DNA of 64,000 nt from Chloroflexota bacterium (GCA_021323855.1 JAJPKE010000036.1:105124-169123); one strand, 5' to 3'. Positions 1 through 7,751 are shown, counted from the stretch's first letter. Made by a program: numbers and translations. Notes: generated by a model from the letters alone, not told the origin.

Positions 1-995
1 CGACCGACAACGGCAATCATGGCATGCCGAATCATCCCGGATGCCCCTGCTTCGGCGATCAACCGCTGATCGGCATTGACCAGTTCAACGTCTACATCAG
101 CACCAACGAGTTTTCGATTCTCGGCTCGCAGTTCAACGGCGCGCAAATCTATGCGCTCTCGAAGTCTGATCTGGTGGCGCTGGACCATCCGGTGCATTTC
201 GTCCACTTCGACAACCTCACCAGCGGCGGCGCGATTGCCGCTTCGGTGCAGCCGGCCATCACCTACGGCTCTTCCGACGCCGAATATTTCATGAATTCGC
301 TGGACCCCAACGGCACCGGCGACAACCGCATCGGCGTCTGGGCGCTGACCAATCGTAACGCTGTCTTCCAGGGCAACGTGCCGGTGCTCTCCAGCGTCGT
401 CATCACGTCTGAGCCGTATGCCATCCCGCCGGGCGCGATGCAGCAGGGCGCTTCGAGTCTACTGGATTCCGGCGACGACCGCATGCAGCAGGTGGAGAAC
501 ATCAACGGCGACCTCTGGGGCGAACTGACCACCGCCGTCACCATCTCCGGCGACTCGACGACCCGCGCCGGCGCCGCCTGGTTCAAGGTGCATGCGCATC
601 TGAACGGTCAGGTAATCGGCGGGGCCAGCATCCGCGACCAGGGCTATGTCGCCGTCGCCGGCAACTACCTGATCTATCCGGCCATCCAGGAAGCCAGCAC
701 CGGCGCCGTGGCGATGATTATGACGCTCTCCGGCCCGACCTTCTTCCCCAGCGTGGTCTATGGCGTGCTGACGCCCGGCCAGACACAGTTCACCTCGCTA
801 CGCATCGCCGCCTTTGGCTCCGGCTCGTATAGCCCAAACTCGACGCGCTGGGGCGACTATTCGTTCGCCGTCCTCGATCCCAATAACCAGGGTATCTGGC
901 TGGCGACCGAGTACGTTCCGCCGCTTTCCAGCCAGACGCCGGACGGCCTGCAAAACTGGGGCACGCGCGTGATCGAGGTCAACGCGAAGGTCTAA
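1..995 (+). CDS. Hypothetical secreted/extracellular protein, 5' end outside window
   Basis: The reading frame is open from base 3 through to the stop at 993-995, so the ATG at 24 is probably internal and the true start lies upstream of the window. At least 330 residues are visible. Near the visible N-terminus there is a CxC followed by a FGDQPLIG stretch and a YISTNEF motif, a pattern I associate with uncharacterised extracellular proteins of Chloroflexota and Actinobacteria; the rest is beta-rich with no membrane segments and no catalytic motif I can name. The signal peptide, if any, would be in the missing part. Function unknown. The gene stands alone; the next gene follows 181 bases later on the same strand. 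Confidence 0.7.
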   Translation, partial: TDNGNHGMPNHPGCPCFGDQPLIGIDQFNVYISTNEFSILGSQFNGAQIYALSKSDLVALDHPVHFVHFDNLTSGGAIAASVQPAITYGSSDAEYFMNSLDPNGTGDNRIGVWALTNRNAVFQGNVPVLSSVVITSEPYAIPPGAMQQGASSLLDSGDDRMQQVENINGDLWGELTTAVTISGDSTTRAGAAWFKVHAHLNGQVIGGASIRDQGYVAVAGNYLIYPAIQEASTGAVAMIMTLSGPTFFPSVVYGVLTPGQTQFTSLRIAAFGSGSYSPNSTRWGDYSFAVLDPNNQGIWLATEYVPPLSSQTPDGLQNWGTRVIEVNAKV

Positions 996-1176
996 AGTTC
1001 TGACCGTCCGAGTGGAGCGTAGCCTCCATCCGAACTATCCACTAGCCACCCATCTCGCACGCCAGGCAGTTGCGGGGTAGGTGGCTTTGTTGTTTGGCGT
1101 TCATGTGGTGCTGCATTTTGGTGGTATGCTGCTGAGGGGAGATAGGGAATTGCTGAATCATAGAAGGGGCGAATAG

Positions 1177-1782
1177 ATGCGACGTGAAACGATAGCGCCC
1201 TGGGCAGAACCGGAACCAAACGCGCACGACATGATGAGCGCATCCGACCTGTTGGCGCTCAGCGACAAAAACTGGCGCTATGAGTTAGTGCAGGGGAGAT
1301 TGGTACATATGCCACCCGTCGGCGGCGGACATGGCCGGATGAGCGTCAAGCTGGCCTCGGCGTTGGATGCGTTTGTCGAGCAGCACGCGCTCGGCTGCGT
1401 GATGGGATCGGAGACAGGATTTCTCCTCAGCCGCCCCGATGAACCGGATACCGTTCTTGCGCCGGCTGTCGCATTCGTCCGCGCTGACCACATGCCGGAT
1501 AGACAGAGCGCGGAGTGGAACGAGTTCTGGCGGGTCGCGCCGGATCTGGTGGCCGAAATCGTCTCGCCAAGCCAGTTCAGGCCGGAGATGGCGGAGAAGG
1601 CGCGGGCATGGCTGGCGGCTGGTGTGTTGCTCGTGTGGGTCATCTGGCCCTCGCGGCAAGAGGTGGATGTCTGGCTGCCGGGAGCCGATGCTCCGACTAA
1701 AACCCTCAGCAAGACCGATGCGCTGGATGGTCTCACTGTTCTGCCAGGATTCACCCTGCCGGTTGCGCGCCTCTTTGCATAG
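1177..1782 (+). CDS. Uma2 family (DUF820) restriction-endonuclease-like protein
   Basis: A 201-residue protein with the Uma2 layout: YELVQGRLVHMPP near residue 35, the APDLVAEIVSPSQ strand near residue 123, and GVLLVWVIWPSRQEVDVW near residue 150, ending in a FTLPVARLF tail. Uma2 proteins have a PD-(D/E)xK nuclease fold of unclear role, often amplified in Cyanobacteria and Chloroflexota. The first acidic position, usually APDVAFV, reads APAVAFV here (around residue 97), so the metal-binding Asp appears lost, while the Glu in VAEIVSP remains. A GAAGGGG Shine-Dalgarno lies 8 bases before the ATG. Monocistronic. Confident on family, unsure of activity. Confidence 0.85.
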   Translation: MRRETIAPWAEPEPNAHDMMSASDLLALSDKNWRYELVQGRLVHMPPVGGGHGRMSVKLASALDAFVEQHALGCVMGSETGFLLSRPDEPDTVLAPAVAFVRADHMPDRQSAEWNEFWRVAPDLVAEIVSPSQFRPEMAEKARAWLAAGVLLVWVIWPSRQEVDVWLPGADAPTKTLSKTDALDGLTVLPGFTLPVARLFA

Positions 1783-1872
1783 TGCCGAGCAGGAATGAGC
1801 GGCTGCTCCGCACGTTGTGATAGACTTCGTAGCAGATATGTTCACGCTTACGATGAAATGGGAGTATAGAGC

Positions 1873-2088
1873 ATGAAAGCAACTTCAACCACCAAAGAGC
1901 AAATAAATAGTTATCTCGACCGGCTTTCTCTGCAAGATCAAGAGCGCGTGCTGGCATTTGTGCAACGTCTCGCAGGCGTACCGCAGGGTATTCCTGCCCA
2001 AGAATTCCTCGACTTTTTCCGGCAGTTTCCTCTTACTCAGGAGGAAGCTGACAATATGCGGCAGATATTGGACGAAATTGAGCAATAA
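1873..2088 (+). CDS. Putative antitoxin partner of the PIN-domain toxin
   Basis: A 71-residue, highly charged, probably all-helical protein that ends directly against the ATG of the next gene (TAA followed by ATG with no spacing). Size, position and tight coupling are those of a type II antitoxin upstream of a VapC toxin. I cannot place it in a named antitoxin family; the N-terminus (KEQINSYLDRLSLQDQERVLAFVQ) resembles the short helical domains of DUF2281-like antitoxins rather than a ribbon-helix-helix. Preceded by a GGGAG Shine-Dalgarno. Function is inferred from context only. Confidence 0.6.
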   Translation: MKATSTTKEQINSYLDRLSLQDQERVLAFVQRLAGVPQGIPAQEFLDFFRQFPLTQEEADNMRQILDEIEQ

Positions 2089-2508
2089 ATGTCAGTTATT
2101 TTGCCTGATTATCTCCTCGACACGGGTGTTGCAAATCGTGTCGCGTTGGAGGAACCTGCAATTCTCCAAAGATTAGCTCATACACAATCAGTCTTCGTAC
2201 CAGATATCGTGCTGGGTGAACTCTATTTCGGCGCATACTTGTATACATACCGGCACAACAGCACAAAGTTTCTGGATATTTACGATGCGTTTTATATGCG
2301 ATACTGCAACGAGATTCTTTACTGCGATGACGAAACTGCGCGTATTTATGGCGCTATTTCGGCGGAGTTGACTGCAAAGGGCGGCATTATGCAGCAAAAT
2401 GACATGTGGATTGCAGCATTGAGTCGGCAATATAACCTGACTCTGGCGACAATGGACAGTGATTTTCAGCGCATACCTGGCCTCTCCTTCGTCCTTTTCT
2501 CACATTGA
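2089..2508 (+). CDS. VapC-like PIN-domain ribonuclease toxin
   Basis: A 139-residue PIN-domain protein. The four acidic positions expected for the Mg2+-dependent RNase site are present: Asp11 in LLDTGV, Glu44 in LGELYFG, Asp105 in QQNDMWIAA and Asp123 in ATMDSDF. PIN toxins cleave tRNA or rRNA and are held inactive by the cognate antitoxin, here presumably the immediately upstream 71-residue gene. Its last 9 bases overlap, tail to tail, the end of the large glycosyltransferase gene on the opposite strand. Base composition (about half AT) is lower in GC than its neighbours, consistent with lateral acquisition of the module. Confidence 0.8.
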   Translation: MSVILPDYLLDTGVANRVALEEPAILQRLAHTQSVFVPDIVLGELYFGAYLYTYRHNSTKFLDIYDAFYMRYCNEILYCDDETARIYGAISAELTAKGGIMQQNDMWIAALSRQYNLTLATMDSDFQRIPGLSFVLFSH

Positions 2509-5337
2509 CCACATGGACGCCCACCAACGCCGTGGATATGCCGCTGGTCTCCGCATAGGCAGCCAGGAGCGCAGCGGTCGCGGCTCCGGCTGGCAGACCT
2601 GCCGGTAGATGCTGTGCAGCCGCCCCAATTCCACGTGTGGCGCGTACCAATCACGCACCAGCCAGGGATTGCGCTGCGCCTCCGCGTGATAACGCGGCAG
2701 GTCTTCGAGGCAATCGCTGATGGCCTCAGCCAGCGCCCCAGGTGTATGCGCTGGCACGAGCCGGCATCCCCAGGCATCGCGCAGGAGTTCGGGGAAGACA
2801 CCCGAACGCGCCGCAATGATCGGCGTTCCCATCGCCATCGCCAGCAGCATCCCCCGGCTGGCCGTTTCATGCCACTGCGGAAATACCGCGATATCGCTCG
2901 CCGCCAGCAGGTCAGCGACATCCTCGCGCGGACCCAGGCAGCAGACCATGCCATCCAGCCCGCGCAGGCCGATAGCTCGCCGCAATCGCTCCATGCGCGC
3001 AGCCTGTGTATTATGCGTCGCAGCCCTGCCGGGGAACGACTCCGAGGCCAGCACAACGCGCAGATGCGGATAGGCGCCGGAGAGCAGCGTGACCGCTTCC
3101 AGCAGATCATGGTGGCCGCTGGTGGGCGTTACAGGACCAACCACCGTCAGCAGGGGCGCGCCATCCTGTACACCTGCCATCCGCCGTAGCGAGGCAATAC
3201 GTTCGGGCGACGGGCGCGGCGGCGGCTCGATGCTCGGACGCAGCACGCGCACCACCGGACCGAGGACACGCAGGTGGTACGAACGCGCCACCGTCTGCGA
3301 TTCCGCCAGTACGCCATCGGTCCAGGCGGCCAGCGCATCCAGCGCGAACTGTCGTCCCGGTGGCGCAATATCGCGCGCTCGCCACTGAACCGGCACACCG
3401 GCCAGCCGCCCCGCGAAGAGGCCAGGAAGATGCAACCGTGACTCCGTGCTGACGAGCAGATCAAGGTCAAGCTCCAGCAGCGCGCGGGTGATGCGCGCCC
3501 ACTCCACCAGCGCATCCCAGGCAGAGCGCGCATCCCGCACCAGCGCATAGAGCGACGAGCCGGGTGGAATCTGCGCCAGCCGGTTCAGCCAGAGACGCCA
3601 GCGATGCGCCTCCATTGGCATGCGTGGCTTATGCGGCGCTGGAATCGAGGGTCGAACGATGCGCGTATGCGTCTGGGTGCCGCGCACCAGCGTCGCCAGC
3701 CCGCCCGGACCAAGCGCAATCACCAGCGGCGTGATGCGGCGGCGATCCAGCGTGCAGAGATGCTCATAGAGCGTAAGCGCCAGATCACCGCGTTCATCGC
3801 CATGAATCAGATAGCCGATGCGCAAGGGATAACCGCGTAGCCGCTCGATATCAGCGTTTCGTGCGGCTCGTGCAGAGACCGCGCCGGTGGTGGCGTTGGC
3901 GAGGCCGAGGAAGAACCAAAAGAAGAGGCCGGGCAGCGGCTCGCTGAGCGGCGCGGTGGCCATGCTGGCGATGACGACGAAGAGCGTCAATCCCCAACCC
4001 GCCAGCACAGCACCCGCCTCACCGCTGGTCGGGCGCAGCCGCCGATATGTGCGCCAACACTGAAACAGCGCAATCGCCAGGATAGATGCCAGCGCCACCA
4101 ACCCCGGCAGCCCCAGCGTCTCCAACGTGACGAGATATTGCGGGCGTGCGAGATTGCCCGTCCCGGCAATTCCGCTGCCAAGTGGCGTCTGTGTGGCGGC
4201 GCTAAGCGCGTGGCTCCAAACAGCGCCGTTGAAGAAGAGCGCAGTCGCGTTTTGGGTTGCGCCCAGCCAGCCGCCGGGCGTGCGTGGGGTGAGCGCCAGC
4301 ACTGGCAGCGCCAGTGCCGATAGGATGGCGACCTCGCTGAGCCGTCGCCGCGCCAAAGAAACGCCGCCCAGCGCGACGGCAATGGCGATCAGCGTGCTGC
4401 GCGACCCGGTGAGCGAGAGCGCGCCGCCCAGCGCCAGCAGATAGAACGGTAGCCCAATCGCCAGCGTCAGGCACAACGCAGGCGTTGCGCGCCCCAGCGT
4501 CCAGAGCCAGTAGCGCCGCCGCGCATCCCAACTGAGGCTGAGGATCAGCGCCAGCGCGAAGAACGGCGCCAGCGCCAGCGCGCCAGGGAGCAGCGTCGCC
4601 ACTGAAGTTGTCACTATCGGGTAGACCGTCGTCGCGACAAGCGTGAGCAGCGCCAGCGCCAACGCCGTGCCAATAGCCAGCCAACCGAACGCCTGCACGA
4701 TGCGTGCGCGTTGCCTGCCCGCGTCTGATACTCTGCGTTCTGGACGCGAAATCAATCTGGCGGATGGTCGAACCCTCACCCCCTGACCCCACCGCTCCGC
4801 TTCTCGCCTCCTCCGCAACTCGATGAGTTGCTTCCCTGCTCTGCAGGGTGTCGGCTCGCTCCCGCGAGGAGAGGGGGAACCATGCTGGCCGCCGTCCAAT
4901 GGCGGAGCGGACATTCCTGTCTGCCGTCGGGCGGGAGTGGGCCAGAGCGACATGCCGATGAAGAAGAGCGAAAGCGGGGCCAGCGTCGTGGCGAGTCCTG
5001 CGAGCAGATGGGCGCGCGAACCGAGGAGCAACGCCAGCGAGATGAGCAGCGCATAGGCGACGACGCTCGCCGTCAGCGCGTTCAGCGGCAGCACGGCGCG
5101 GCGCTGGCGGCTCAACAGCAACAGCACGGCCAGCGGCACAAAGCAGAGGGGATAGAGCATTGCCAGCGCCGGCACACGGATGAGCGCGGCCAGCAGACCG
5201 CTAAACGGGGCGAGCGCCAGCAGCGCGCCCACAACTATCACCATCAGCGCCGGATGCACATATGGTCGCGCCATGCTGCGTGTGCGCCCAGTAGAGGCGA
5301 GCGTTGCCGGATGAGCATGGAGGCGATGGGTCTGCAT
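2500..5337 (-). CDS. O-antigen-ligase-like membrane protein fused to a GT4-type glycosyltransferase
   Basis: A 945-residue two-part protein. The first ~485 residues are polytopic, with around a dozen hydrophobic segments and a Wzy/WaaL-like periplasmic stretch (TGSRSTLIA, then a loop with LGSGIAGTGN and a TLETLGLPGL segment). From ~residue 500 it becomes soluble and looks like a two-lobed GT-B/GT4 glycosyltransferase: GYLIHGDERGD, LLTVVGPVTPTSGHHDLLEA, and AASDIAVFPQWHETASRGMLLAMAMGTPIIA. The usual second Glu of the E-x7-E motif is replaced. Residues ~132-195 are hydrophilic, Arg/Pro-rich and encoded by a dispersed repeat (see 4753-4944). Inferred role: surface polysaccharide assembly. Start uncertain; Met22 (5274) is an alternative. 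Confidence 0.75.
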   Translation of the reverse strand: MQTHRLHAHPATLASTGRTRSMARPYVHPALMVIVVGALLALAPFSGLLAALIRVPALAMLYPLCFVPLAVLLLLSRQRRAVLPLNALTASVVAYALLISLALLLGSRAHLLAGLATTLAPLSLFFIGMSLWPTPARRQTGMSAPPLDGGQHGSPSPRGSEPTPCRAGKQLIELRRRREAERWGQGVRVRPSARLISRPERRVSDAGRQRARIVQAFGWLAIGTALALALLTLVATTVYPIVTTSVATLLPGALALAPFFALALILSLSWDARRRYWLWTLGRATPALCLTLAIGLPFYLLALGGALSLTGSRSTLIAIAVALGGVSLARRRLSEVAILSALALPVLALTPRTPGGWLGATQNATALFFNGAVWSHALSAATQTPLGSGIAGTGNLARPQYLVTLETLGLPGLVALASILAIALFQCWRTYRRLRPTSGEAGAVLAGWGLTLFVVIASMATAPLSEPLPGLFFWFFLGLANATTGAVSARAARNADIERLRGYPLRIGYLIHGDERGDLALTLYEHLCTLDRRRITPLVIALGPGGLATLVRGTQTHTRIVRPSIPAPHKPRMPMEAHRWRLWLNRLAQIPPGSSLYALVRDARSAWDALVEWARITRALLELDLDLLVSTESRLHLPGLFAGRLAGVPVQWRARDIAPPGRQFALDALAAWTDGVLAESQTVARSYHLRVLGPVVRVLRPSIEPPPRPSPERIASLRRMAGVQDGAPLLTVVGPVTPTSGHHDLLEAVTLLSGAYPHLRVVLASESFPGRAATHNTQAARMERLRRAIGLRGLDGMVCCLGPREDVADLLAASDIAVFPQWHETASRGMLLAMAMGTPIIAARSGVFPELLRDAWGCRLVPAHTPGALAEAISDCLEDLPRYHAEAQRNPWLVRDWYAPHVELGRLHSIYRQVCQPEPRPLRSWLPMRRPAAYPRRWWASMWSM
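4753..4944. repeat. Long-form CCTCACCCC dispersed repeat absorbed in frame into the ligase/GT gene
   Basis: Starts with CCCTCACCCCCTGACCCC and ends near GCGAGGAGAGGGGGAACC, followed by a copy of the second palindrome family (GCGGACATTCCTGTCTGC, 4907-4924). The same order of blocks, including CCGCTCCGC, GCCTCCTCCGC and a CGATGAGTTGCTTC-like piece, recurs at 43469-43575, and shortened forms occur at 48129-48170 and 60963-61019. It keeps the reading frame and encodes a hydrophilic loop between two membrane segments. Confidence 0.75.
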
Positions 5338-5363
5338 GGCGCTGTTGCTCTTCTAGGTCGCTG

Positions 5364-6599
5364 CTAGGGTGTGACGCTCTGCTTCGCGGCAGCCTCGCTT
5401 GCCGTGATCGTGATACGGGGCGTGCGAATTCTGCCAGCTTTGCTGCGTCTGAATGTACGAGTTGTGCCAACCACTGCGCCTCTATCAGCCACGGCGGCCA
5501 GATTGGGCGTTTCCACTGCGCTCGTGATGGCGCAGGGTTGAGCCACTGCCACGGTAGGCGCTGCCGTTGTTCTCGCAGGTCGTGTTTTGGCGATCCGCGC
5601 GACGGTCGGCGGGAAGACGGGGGCCAGCCGCTCCCAGTGCAGATGCTCCCAGGTGGTTCGCGCATCCAATCCAGCGGCCAGCAGCTCTTCTATGATGCCG
5701 CGCGCAGCCCACTGGCGCAGGCGTCCGCGCGCCGTGGCGGCGGAGCAAAACGTCTCCGGCAGGCGGGACCAGTGGACGCCGGAACGCAGCACGAAGAAGA
5801 TCGCGTCCATCGCCTGCCGGTCCAGCGGGCGCGTGCGTTCGGGATGCCGGGTGGCGGGCAGCAAGGCTTCGATGCGCTGCCAGAGTTGATCTGAGAGCCG
5901 CCAGCCATCATCTTTGCCCGCCAGCAACGCCTGCTCATCCGCGTGTGTATCACCCTCTGCTGGCGCCAGCGGAGTTGGCATCAATGCGCCGCTGAGTGGA
6001 TGGTGCCGTTTGCGGGCGTTCTGGAGCGCAATCCGCGCCTGCTCGATGAAGGCATAGGCGCTGATGGCTGGCGAGACAATCGCATGGACGCCCGCCCGCG
6101 CCAGGTCTTCGATCTCCACGAAGTCCAGTCGCGTCATCACCACCAGCGCGACCGGGCGGTGCGCCAGTTGTTGCGTCAGCAGCATGACCAGACGGTGGCC
6201 TGAGATGTTCTGGAAGCCGTCACACATCAGATCGGCAGCGTCCATATCAATCACCACGATATCGGCGCGGATGCGGTCAATCGCCTCCGGTAGCCGGTTC
6301 CAGGCCGCCACATAGCGTAGATCGAAGCGCGCTTCACGCAGCCCGGAGGTGATATCGTCGCGTTCACGTAAGAGAGTTTGTGCCGTCAGAATGACTGGGG
6401 CCAGCGCCTGCCCGGCAAGGTCCGCCGGCAGGGCTTGTAGATGCGCTTGTTCTTGTTGTTCTTGAACCACGCTTGCCATTCGTTTGCTACGCGCTCGCTT
6501 ATGCCAGGATGGAGCGCGTCTCCTTCCAGCCCTTTCCCAGTGCAAGAACAAGGCCACGCTGTTGCGCTTGCTCTGGGGCGGCAATTTCCGGACACTCAT
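5364..6599 (-). CDS. Degenerate receiver domain fused to an IS5/IS4-type transposase N-terminal (DUF4096-like) domain
   Basis: A 411-residue protein. Residues ~68-195 follow the receiver pattern (PVILTAQ, ADIVVIDMDAADLM, ALVVMTRLDFVEIEDLARAGVHAIVSPA) but lack the N-terminal acidic pair and the conserved Lys, which is Ser176; Asp118 could still be the phospho-acceptor. Residues ~233-320 (WRLSDQLWQRIEALLP, then LRSGVHWSRLPETF and a TARGRLRQW helix) match the helical domain at the start of IS5-family transposases. No DDE catalytic domain follows; the last ~90 residues are low-complexity and Thr/Ala/Arg-rich. It lies 26 bases upstream of the polysaccharide gene in the same direction, so co-transcription and a regulatory role are likely. 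A GGGGA precedes the ATG; Met41 (6479) is an alternative start. Confidence 0.7.
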   Translation of the reverse strand: MSVRKLPPQSKRNSVALFLHWERAGRRRAPSWHKRARSKRMASVVQEQQEQAHLQALPADLAGQALAPVILTAQTLLRERDDITSGLREARFDLRYVAAWNRLPEAIDRIRADIVVIDMDAADLMCDGFQNISGHRLVMLLTQQLAHRPVALVVMTRLDFVEIEDLARAGVHAIVSPAISAYAFIEQARIALQNARKRHHPLSGALMPTPLAPAEGDTHADEQALLAGKDDGWRLSDQLWQRIEALLPATRHPERTRPLDRQAMDAIFFVLRSGVHWSRLPETFCSAATARGRLRQWAARGIIEELLAAGLDARTTWEHLHWERLAPVFPPTVARIAKTRPARTTAAPTVAVAQPCAITSAVETPNLAAVADRGAVVGTTRTFRRSKAGRIRTPRITITASEAAAKQSVTP

Positions 6600-6773
6600 G
6601 ACGTTCCCCGGACTTTTACCTGCTAATTAGAGGTAGCGTCTGGCGCCAGTGTCCACTCCTCAAGAACGAAGAGTGAACACGGCAGGCCAGCGACATAGGA
6701 ATCCTTGCCACTGGTCTGCCTACCCCTCACCACAACCACCCCACCGCACCACTTCACCCGCACAAACCATACC

Positions 6774-6795
6774 ATAATACTGATTTCAGTATTAT
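6774..6795. promoter_or_regulatory. AT-rich perfect inverted repeat (operator candidate)
   Basis: Two perfect 10-base arms, ATAATACTGA and TCAGTATTAT, separated by TT. It sits 175 bases upstream of the pseudo-receiver gene and 73 bases upstream of the MerR -35, in an otherwise GC-rich neighbourhood. Its symmetry suggests a dimeric regulator site; the owner is unknown. Confidence 0.5.
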
Positions 6796-6867
6796 AAGAT
6801 GGAAGCATCAGGAGAAAAGTAACGGGACACCCCTATCGGCTAGCGCCAAATATCCACAAATGCCCTC

Positions 6868-6898
6868 TTGACCTTCCAGCGATGGGAAGGTGTACGCT
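6868..6898 (+). promoter_or_regulatory. MerR-type promoter and operator for the merR-like/metallothionein unit
   Basis: TTGACC (-35, 6868-6873) and TACGCT (-10, 6893-6898) are 19 bases apart, the over-long spacing that defines MerR-controlled promoters. Inside the spacer is a perfect dyad: ACCTTCC (6871-6877), 7 bases, GGAAGGT (6885-6891), the arrangement known for CueR/ZntR-class operators. Transcription would start near 6905, which rules out the ATG at 6882 and supports the ATG at 6927 for the downstream gene. Confidence 0.85.
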
Positions 6899-6926
6899 TA
6901 TGCGCAGAAAGGGGGTGAGGCGGCAG

Positions 6927-7523
6927 ATGTCCGTATCACAGCATCCATCCTATTGCGAATACCAGGCGCCGGCGGCTTCCGGAACGCTGACGATTGGCCA
7001 GCTTGCGCGCGTGGTGGGAATCAGCGCAAAGGCGATTCGCTACTATGAAGAGATGGGCCTGCTCCCGCGCGCGGCACGAGCCGGAAATCGCTACCGGCGC
7101 TACGGGCAGGCGGATGTCAACCGGCTGACGCTGTTGCGGCGCATCCGGCTGCTGGGCGTGCCCCTTTCCGCCGCGCGGTCGCTCCTGAACAGCACCGATG
7201 AGGCTCGTTGCGCGGAGGTGCAGCGCGAACTGCTGCGCCTGGTGGATGAGCGACTTGCGGCGCTGGACCATGAAATTGCCGAGCTGCGTGTTCTACAACG
7301 GGAGGTGCATCGCTATCAGCGCGCGCTGGCGGCGTGCCACCCAGATGAAGCTGAATCGTTCCGTGACTGCCAGGATATGCGCTGCGCCGGATTGGGCAAC
7401 ACCACCGCCAGCGCAGCGCGCCCGGCAGATTTGGAATCGCTTGACATTGCTGTTGATCTTGACGAAAACCAGCCGGTAGGCTGCGAGGAGAATAAACATG
7501 AAGCTGTTTGCTGCTGCCTGTGA
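6927..7523 (+). CDS. MerR family metal-responsive transcriptional activator
   Basis: A 198-residue regulator with an N-terminal MerR winged helix (LTIGQLARVVGISAKAIRYYEEMGLL, residues 21-46), a long dimerisation helix (~95-133) and a cysteine-bearing C-terminus. Cys95 sits where ZntR/MerR/CadR carry the metal-binding Cys that copper sensors lack; Cys137, Cys148 and Cys153 could form the metal loop, and the tail ends in three more cysteines. This suggests a divalent soft-metal sensor, though copper is not excluded. The start at 6927 is set by AGGGGGTGAGG 6 bases upstream and by the operator overlapping the earlier ATG. Its promoter is MerR-type, so it should autoregulate. The last 26 bases overlap the next gene. 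Confidence 0.88.
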   Translation: MSVSQHPSYCEYQAPAASGTLTIGQLARVVGISAKAIRYYEEMGLLPRAARAGNRYRRYGQADVNRLTLLRRIRLLGVPLSAARSLLNSTDEARCAEVQRELLRLVDERLAALDHEIAELRVLQREVHRYQRALAACHPDEAESFRDCQDMRCAGLGNTTASAARPADLESLDIAVDLDENQPVGCEENKHEAVCCCL

Positions 7524-7584
7524 GTGCGGCTGTCCCTGTGACTGTCCCGACGGCGACTGCACGTGTGATTGTGGCTGCTGCTAA
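7498..7584 (+). CDS. Metallothionein-like cysteine-rich microprotein (28 aa, 10 Cys)
   Basis: A 28-codon frame beginning ATG at 7498 and ending TAA at 7584. After a short MKLFAAA start the peptide is a run of CxC units: Cys at 8, 10, 12, 14, 16, then 21, 23, 25, 27 and 28, interspersed with Gly, Asp, Pro and Thr. A perfect GAGGAG Shine-Dalgarno (7485-7490) sits 7 bases before the ATG, inside the merR coding sequence, and the two genes overlap by 26 bases in different frames, indicating translational coupling. Ten cysteines in 28 residues are typical of metallothioneins, which chelate Cu, Zn, Cd or Hg as thiolate clusters. Control by the overlapping metal sensor makes a detoxification or buffering role the natural inference. 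No homologue known to me. Confidence 0.75.
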   Translation: MKLFAAACECGCPCDCPDGDCTCDCGCC

Positions 7585-7632
7585 CCGCTGCAGCTAGCGG
7601 ATACCATCACCCGAACGTTCGCGCGATACAGA

Positions 7633-7656
7633 GGACATGGCGCATGCGCCATGTCC
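7633..7656. terminator. 24-base perfect palindrome after the metallothionein-like gene
   Basis: GGACATGGCGCA (7633-7644) is followed directly by its exact reverse complement (7645-7656). It lies 48 bases after the microgene stop. There is no clear T-run, so it may be a 3'-protecting hairpin or an operator rather than a standard intrinsic terminator. Confidence 0.45.
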
Positions 7657-7751
7657 CTCACCAAATCGTACAGCTACATCCTACATCTCATCTTTGGAAC
7701 GCCCAACAAGACCTGCATGACGCCCCCAAAAAACCGTTGCTGATACTCCTC

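Noticed and set aside
5364..6599. Possible intact IS5 element
   Set aside because: No DDE domain, no terminal inverted repeats found at the gene borders, and the N-terminus is receiver-like.
6882..6926. Longer start for the MerR gene at 6882 (and ATG at 6900)
   Set aside because: The ATG at 6882 lies inside the operator and upstream of the -10, so it cannot be in the mRNA; 6927 has a strong Shine-Dalgarno.
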